9,767 nt of DNA from positions 1-9,767 of the forward strand of contig JBCDCZ010000173.1 of assembly GCA_039180865.1 (NCBI GenBank), read 5' to 3'. Position 1 is the stretch's first letter. Each line of letters begins with the position of its first letter. The position numbers and the translations under genes were made by a program. Source of the DNA: JBCDCU01 sp039180865. GTDB taxonomy: Bacteria > Pseudomonadota > Alphaproteobacteria > Rhizobiales > JACESI01. The notes under the pieces were generated by a model that ran no database searches, was not told the DNA's origin, and saw only the letters and a list, made by a program, of their open reading frames with translations. Below are positions 6,406-9,767 of this stretch, piece by piece.

Positions 6406-7182
6406 ATGCCCAGTACAGCCAGCGTAAACTATCACGTCCACCGCCCGGAACGTCAGGCCTTCCACATCGATGCAGGCGGTGTCGAAGGGCGGATCATCCA
6501 CCCGGATTATGCCCTCAACACGATCGATGTTCTCGACGCCCGCAGTGAAACGTCAGTGAGTTTCAAGGAAGACAGTCTAGGCTTTTTCAAAACGCCGTCT
6601 GCCGTTTCAGACTTTGAAAACGGTGATGCGTGGCGGGACAATTATGACGAAGAACTGACCGCCATCTTGAAGCGTGAAATCAGTGCGACGGAAGTCGTCA
6701 TCTTCGATCATACCGTGCGCATTGATGATCCGAATGCGAACAGGAAACCAGCGCGCAATGTTCACAGCGATTACAGTCCGGAGGGGGCAAACCGGCGTCT
6801 CGTCGATATTCTCGGGGCCGAACGGGCCGCAGAATGGGCGAAGGGTCATTTTGCCTTCATCAATGTCTGGCGTCCGGTCGGGTCGCCAATCAATTCCGCA
6901 CCGCTTGGTTTCGTTCGTCCATCGAGCGTCCACGACGAAGACTGGATTATGATCGACCTGATCTATCCGGACCGCAAAGGACACATTATGGGCCTTGTCG
7001 CCAATCCGGAGCATGAATGGATTTACCGGTCGAAAATGACGCCGGATGAGATTGCCGTCTTCAACATTTTTGACAATCGCGGGCAGGCGCCAATTGGGCA
7101 TTCAGCAATTGACATGGTGGAAGACCCGGCGCTTTCGAGAACGCGTAAGAGCATCGAAAGCCGGACTTTGGTGCGGTATTAG
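6406..7182 (+). CDS. CmcJ/NvfI/AsaB-family oxidoreductase, putative Fe(II)/2-oxoglutarate-dependent oxygenase
   Basis: This is a 258-residue soluble protein. Family landmarks are: FDHTVR (100-105), ending the first conserved block; RNVHSDYSPEGANRR (117-131) with the HxD iron ligands His120 and Asp122; FINVWRPVGSPINSAPLGF (151-169); EHEWIYRSKMTPDEIAVFNIFDN (from 202); and PIGHSAID (229-236), where His232 would be the distal iron ligand, followed by RKSIESRTLV near the C-terminus, where family members usually read RESIEVRALV. Known members include CmcJ (partner in cephamycin C-7 hydroxylation) and the fungal NvfI and AsaB/GA4-desaturase-like proteins, which act in natural-product tailoring. Activity as a hydroxylase, desaturase or endoperoxide-forming enzyme on a small organic substrate is inferred. 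It sits 67 bases after the small ORF and 26 bases before the flavin monooxygenase, so one transcript is likely. The start is set by AGAGG. Confidence 0.82.
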   Translation: MPSTASVNYHVHRPERQAFHIDAGGVEGRIIHPDYALNTIDVLDARSETSVSFKEDSLGFFKTPSAVSDFENGDAWRDNYDEELTAILKREISATEVVIFDHTVRIDDPNANRKPARNVHSDYSPEGANRRLVDILGAERAAEWAKGHFAFINVWRPVGSPINSAPLGFVRPSSVHDEDWIMIDLIYPDRKGHIMGLVANPEHEWIYRSKMTPDEIAVFNIFDNRGQAPIGHSAIDMVEDPALSRTRKSIESRTLVRY

Positions 7183-7193
7183 GGATGGCCTTG

Positions 7194-7199
7194 AAGGAG
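7194..7199 (+). promoter_or_regulatory. Ribosome binding site deciding the flavin monooxygenase start
   Basis: AAGGAG is 9 bases before the ATG at 7209. The earlier in-frame ATG at 7185 lies only 2 bases after the oxygenase stop and has no comparable site, so 7209 is preferred. Confidence 0.6.
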
Positions 7200-7208
7200 A
7201 ACCAGACC

Positions 7209-8213
7209 ATGCCGGAGAAAGCGATGACTGATCAGCGTGTGCTTGAAGCAGCTGGATCCAGTGGTTTTCGCACGCTCAACAGCGCTTACAATTCTGTTTT
7301 CCGGCCGGGCAAACTCAGTATCGGGTTTGTGGTCCCGCTTGAAGCCCATGCCAACCGGCCGGTGGCGGATATGGAGCGCCATATCGAACGGGCAAAGCTT
7401 GCCGATGATCTCGGTTTTGCGTCGTTGTGGCTCCGCGATGTGCCGTTCAATGTGCCGAATTTCGGCGATGCCGGTCAGGTCTTTGATCCCTTCGTCTATC
7501 TGGGCCTCCTGTCGGGCGCGACGCGCAGGATTGGGCTTGGTGTTGCGAGCATCATTCTGCCGCTCCGGCATCCTGCTCATGTCGCGAAAGCCGCAGCCTC
7601 GGCGGATCAGCTTTCCGGCGGGCGCCTTCTTCTCGGTGTCGCGTCCGGCGATAGGCCCGAAGAATATCCGGCCATGAACAGGACGTTTCATGACCGGGGC
7701 GAACGGTTTCGCGAAAGCCTCGCTTATCTGCGTGCGATGGCTGATGATTATCCAGGTCATACCGGCGAGCATGGTACGCTTGCCGGTACGATGGACCTTC
7801 TCCCGAAGCCTGTTGCGGGCCGGATCCCGGTGCTGATAACCGGGGGAAGTCAGCAAAGCCCGGATTGGGTCGCCGTAAATGGCGACGGCTGGATGACATA
7901 TCCGCGCGATGCGTCTTCGCAAGCCCGCCTGGTTGCTGATTACCGGGCCCGCGCGGAAAAGGCCGGAGCGCCTGATAAACCGGTCATGCAATCGCTTTAC
8001 ATCGACCTTGTTTCAGAGAAGGACGCTGCGCCGGGCCCGATCCATCTCGGTTTTCGCTCAGGCATTGATTTTCTAAGGACTTATCTGCGCGATCTGCAGG
8101 CGCTCGGCATCAATCACGTTGCGCTCAATTTGCGCTTCAATACCGCGGATGTTGAAGACACGATGAAGCGTCTTGCGGACGATTTGTTATCCGAATTCGA
8201 GACAGGGGAATGA
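7209..8213 (+). CDS. Luciferase-like (LLM class) flavin-dependent oxidoreductase, BA3436 type
   Basis: This is a 334-residue TIM-barrel enzyme of the bacterial-luciferase superfamily, which uses reduced FMN (sometimes F420) to oxygenate or reduce small substrates. The barrel begins at KLSIGFVVPLEA (35-46). It continues with ERAKLADDLGFASLWLRDVP (60-79), then GLGVASIILPLRHPAHVAKA (109-128) and QLSGGRLLLGVASGDRPEEY (134-153), the most conserved superfamily stretch and close to the phosphate-binding part. Later GRIPVLITGGS and DGWMTYPRD complete the flavin pocket. The overall length and the GSGFRTLN-like N-terminal extension match the luciferase-type oxidoreductase BA3436 family (TIGR03571), for which I know no established substrate. 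It follows the CmcJ-like gene by 26 bases and precedes the dehydrogenase with virtually no gap, so it very probably acts in the same pathway. Confidence 0.88.
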   Translation: MPEKAMTDQRVLEAAGSSGFRTLNSAYNSVFRPGKLSIGFVVPLEAHANRPVADMERHIERAKLADDLGFASLWLRDVPFNVPNFGDAGQVFDPFVYLGLLSGATRRIGLGVASIILPLRHPAHVAKAAASADQLSGGRLLLGVASGDRPEEYPAMNRTFHDRGERFRESLAYLRAMADDYPGHTGEHGTLAGTMDLLPKPVAGRIPVLITGGSQQSPDWVAVNGDGWMTYPRDASSQARLVADYRARAEKAGAPDKPVMQSLYIDLVSEKDAAPGPIHLGFRSGIDFLRTYLRDLQALGINHVALNLRFNTADVEDTMKRLADDLLSEFETGE

Positions 8214-8218
8214 AGAAG

Positions 8219-9001
8219 ATGGCTAAAACAATTCTTATCACGGGTTCGACTGACGGGATCGGGCTTCTTGCCGCTAAAATGCTGGCAGAAGATGGACACA
8301 GAATTCTCATCCACGGGCGCAGTGAGGAGAAGCTAGCCAATGCTCGCGCCTCGATTAATGGCGATGTGGAAGGATATCTTGCCGATCTTTCGTCCTTGGA
8401 GGATGTTGCGGCACTCGCCGAGACCATTCGCACTCGGCAGGAGAAGCTGGATATCCTCATCAACAATGCCGGTATCTTCAAGACGCCGAAGCCGATCCTG
8501 TCGAATGATCAGGACGTGCGTTTTGTCGTGAACACGCTTGCCCCGTATCACCTGACAAAGGCGCTTCTTCCGATCATGCCGGAAGACGGGCGCATTCTTA
8601 ATCTGTCATCGGCTGCACAGGCACCGGTCAATATCGACGCTTTGAAGGGCGCGGTGAAGCTGGATGATATGGGGGCTTACGCGCAGAGCAAACTCGCGAT
8701 CACGATCTGGTCGGAAGCGCTGTCCAAAGACCTGCCGAATGGACCCATCGTGATTGCCGTGAATCCCGGCTCGCTCCTTGCGTCGAAAATGGTGAGAGAA
8801 GGTTTCGGTGTTGCCGGAAACGATCTCGGGATTGGCGCCGATATCCTGTGTCGTCTCGCTCTTGACGACACATTTGCGGATAAGAGTGGCCAGTACTGGG
8901 ATAATGATTCAGGCCGCTTTTCAAAGCCCCATCAGGCAGCGCAAGATCCTGCCCATGTCAGTGCTGTGATGGCCGCTATTCAAGAGATGACCGGGCTCTA
9001 A
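8219..9001 (+). CDS. Short-chain dehydrogenase/reductase (SDR), NAD(P)-dependent
   Basis: This is a 260-residue classical-type SDR. It has the cofactor motif TGSTDGIG (8-15), HGR (32-34) whose Arg suggests NADP(H) preference, ADL (55-57), NNAG (82-85), the catalytic Ser in NLSSAAQ (130-131), the YAQSK active site (Tyr154, Lys158) and VNPGSLLASKM (181-191). It resembles the retinol-dehydrogenase/WW-domain-oxidoreductase-like subgroup by its short length and SGQYW end. It would interconvert a carbonyl and an alcohol on an unknown substrate. It is the last gene of the apparent operon. The start is debatable: the ATG at 8210 overlaps the previous stop as ATGA, but the AGGGGA at 8204-8209 abuts it; the same site is 9-10 bases before the ATG at 8219, which is preferred. 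Either choice implies translational coupling to the monooxygenase. Confidence 0.9.
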   Translation: MAKTILITGSTDGIGLLAAKMLAEDGHRILIHGRSEEKLANARASINGDVEGYLADLSSLEDVAALAETIRTRQEKLDILINNAGIFKTPKPILSNDQDVRFVVNTLAPYHLTKALLPIMPEDGRILNLSSAAQAPVNIDALKGAVKLDDMGAYAQSKLAITIWSEALSKDLPNGPIVIAVNPGSLLASKMVREGFGVAGNDLGIGADILCRLALDDTFADKSGQYWDNDSGRFSKPHQAAQDPAHVSAVMAAIQEMTGL

Positions 9002-9017
9002 AGCTCTCAACTATCGG

Positions 9018-9042
9018 CAAGGATAGGGCGGCGTCGTCCTTG
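9018..9042 (+). terminator. Weak hairpin after the oxygenase operon
   Basis: CAAGGA (9018-9023) can pair with TCCTTG (9037-9042) around a GC-rich 13-base loop, just after the dehydrogenase stop. A T6 run exists at 9081-9086 but is about 40 bases further on, so this is not a standard intrinsic terminator. It is reported as the only candidate between the converging genes. Confidence 0.2.
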
Positions 9043-9084
9043 ATCTGACCACCGCGATTTCACAGGCGACCAGGAATGGCTTTT

Positions 9085-9767
9085 TTAAATTGGCAGCAGA
9101 AACGTTGTTACAAAGCGAAGGATACCGCCTGACGTTCCGCGCACGCGCCGGTCCGTCGTATCGCGCACATAATCGTTGCCACGTTCGGTTGTGATATTGA
9201 ATGAACTTAAGAAGGCATTGAGGGTGGAGAGGCTGGCGTCGACGTGAAACCTGATCGGCGCATTCCAGGCGACCAGGCCGGTCGGGTCGAATGGACTGCG
9301 CCTAGTTTTTGTCGCGCTAATGTCCGGCGCTGAGAGTGTCTTGAAATAGATCGTACCTGGTCCTTCGGCGGAGTAATAGATGATCCGGCCAAGGATGAGC
9401 GAACTGAGCGACAATGACGCGACACGGCGAAAATTTATGCCCTTGCTGAAGCCGACGAGATCGTTCCACCTGAACATCACGACTTCACCCTCCCGCAGCT
9501 TCCACTCGATAATCTCTTTGGGTGGATCGATTGTGATTTTTGCCGGGAAATTTGCGGGCCCTGAACGGTTTCCCTCAACATGCTGAAACGAGAAGCGACG
9601 GCTCAAAAGACGCGGAAGGAGGAAGCGGAACCCGAGCGGGAAGCTGCGCGCTGGCGGCGGACCCTGCAATTGAATGTCGTGATAACAATAGTACCGGTCT
9701 TCCGAGACATCCTTTCTGACTGTGAAGGCACTGTTCTTGCGGGTGATCTTGGCTTTCTCCCGAAACG
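9085..9767 (-). CDS. AIM24-like protein of unknown function, 5' end beyond the window
   Basis: The frame is open from its stop at 9085 to the window edge, giving the last 226 codons; the TTG at 9669 is not the true start because the frame continues upstream without a stop (the visible part opens ...FREKAKITRKNSAFTV). The stretch GEVVMFRWNDLVGFSKGI, followed by SLSSLILGRIIYYSAEGPGTIYFKT, and then DPTGLVAWNAPIRFHVDAS, matches the repeating pattern of the AIM24/TIGR00266 beta-rich family: a hydrophobic strand, a 'LVGF/LVAW' turn, and 'GPGT' before a final strand. Bacterial members are soluble, of unclear role, and named after a yeast mitochondrial protein. No signal peptide or membrane helix is in the visible part. 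The match is by eye and could be wrong. It converges on the dehydrogenase gene with an 83-base gap. Confidence 0.6.
   Translation of the reverse strand, partial: FREKAKITRKNSAFTVRKDVSEDRYYCYHDIQLQGPPPARSFPLGFRFLLPRLLSRRFSFQHVEGNRSGPANFPAKITIDPPKEIIEWKLREGEVVMFRWNDLVGFSKGINFRRVASLSLSSLILGRIIYYSAEGPGTIYFKTLSAPDISATKTRRSPFDPTGLVAWNAPIRFHVDASLSTLNAFLSSFNITTERGNDYVRDTTDRRVRGTSGGILRFVTTFLLPI

Noticed and set aside
7179..7991. Long minus-strand open frame (270 codons) opposite the flavin monooxygenase gene.
   Set aside because: The composition is basic and non-protein-like, and the opposite strand has clear LLM-family motifs with a good ribosome binding site.
1..9767. Mobile element, phage, CRISPR or defence system content.
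   Set aside because: No transposase, integrase, direct-repeat array, terminal inverted repeats or defence-type domains were found; all genes resemble ordinary chromosomal metabolic and membrane functions.

Overview
The window reads as an ordinary chromosomal stretch from an alphaproteobacterium, probably of the Hyphomicrobiales (Rhizobiales) type. This rests on moderately high GC, strong GC preference at third codon positions, tightly packed genes and the general character of the proteins; nothing diagnostic such as rRNA is present, so the assignment is tentative. I see no tRNA, rRNA, CRISPR array, insertion sequence, integrase or plasmid function.

Layout. A site-2-type zinc metalloprotease with C-terminal CBS domains (80-1174, +) converges on an APC-superfamily amino acid permease (1192-2445, -). 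A 151-base divergent region separates the permease from an NADP-type aldehyde dehydrogenase of the alpha-ketoglutaric semialdehyde dehydrogenase class (2597-4093, +). That gene converges on a membrane-anchored or secreted alpha/beta-hydrolase (4129-4977, -). Next comes a LysR-type regulator (5135-6055, -), divergent from a compact run of plus-strand genes: a 55-residue small protein (6171-6338), a CmcJ/NvfI/AsaB-family putative Fe(II)/2-oxoglutarate oxygenase (6406-7182), a luciferase-like flavin monooxygenase of the BA3436 type (7209-8213) and a short-chain dehydrogenase (8219-9001). The window closes with the C-terminal 226 codons of an AIM24-like protein on the minus strand (9085 to beyond 9767).

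The most interesting part is the LysR-controlled unit at 5135-9001. Three different oxidoreductase chemistries (non-haem iron, flavin, NAD(P)H) sit in one apparent operon behind an unrecognised 55-residue ORF. The short LysR-operon intergenic region holds an 18-base imperfect inverted repeat with a TTC-N8-GAA (T-N11-A) core, as expected for a LysR-type operator. This looks like a small biosynthetic, tailoring or catabolic pathway whose substrate cannot be read from the sequence. The 55-residue ORF could be a peptide substrate, an accessory subunit or an unrelated small protein.

Several start codons are better placed downstream of the longest open frame because a Shine-Dalgarno sequence decides them: 2597, 6406, 7209 and probably 8219.
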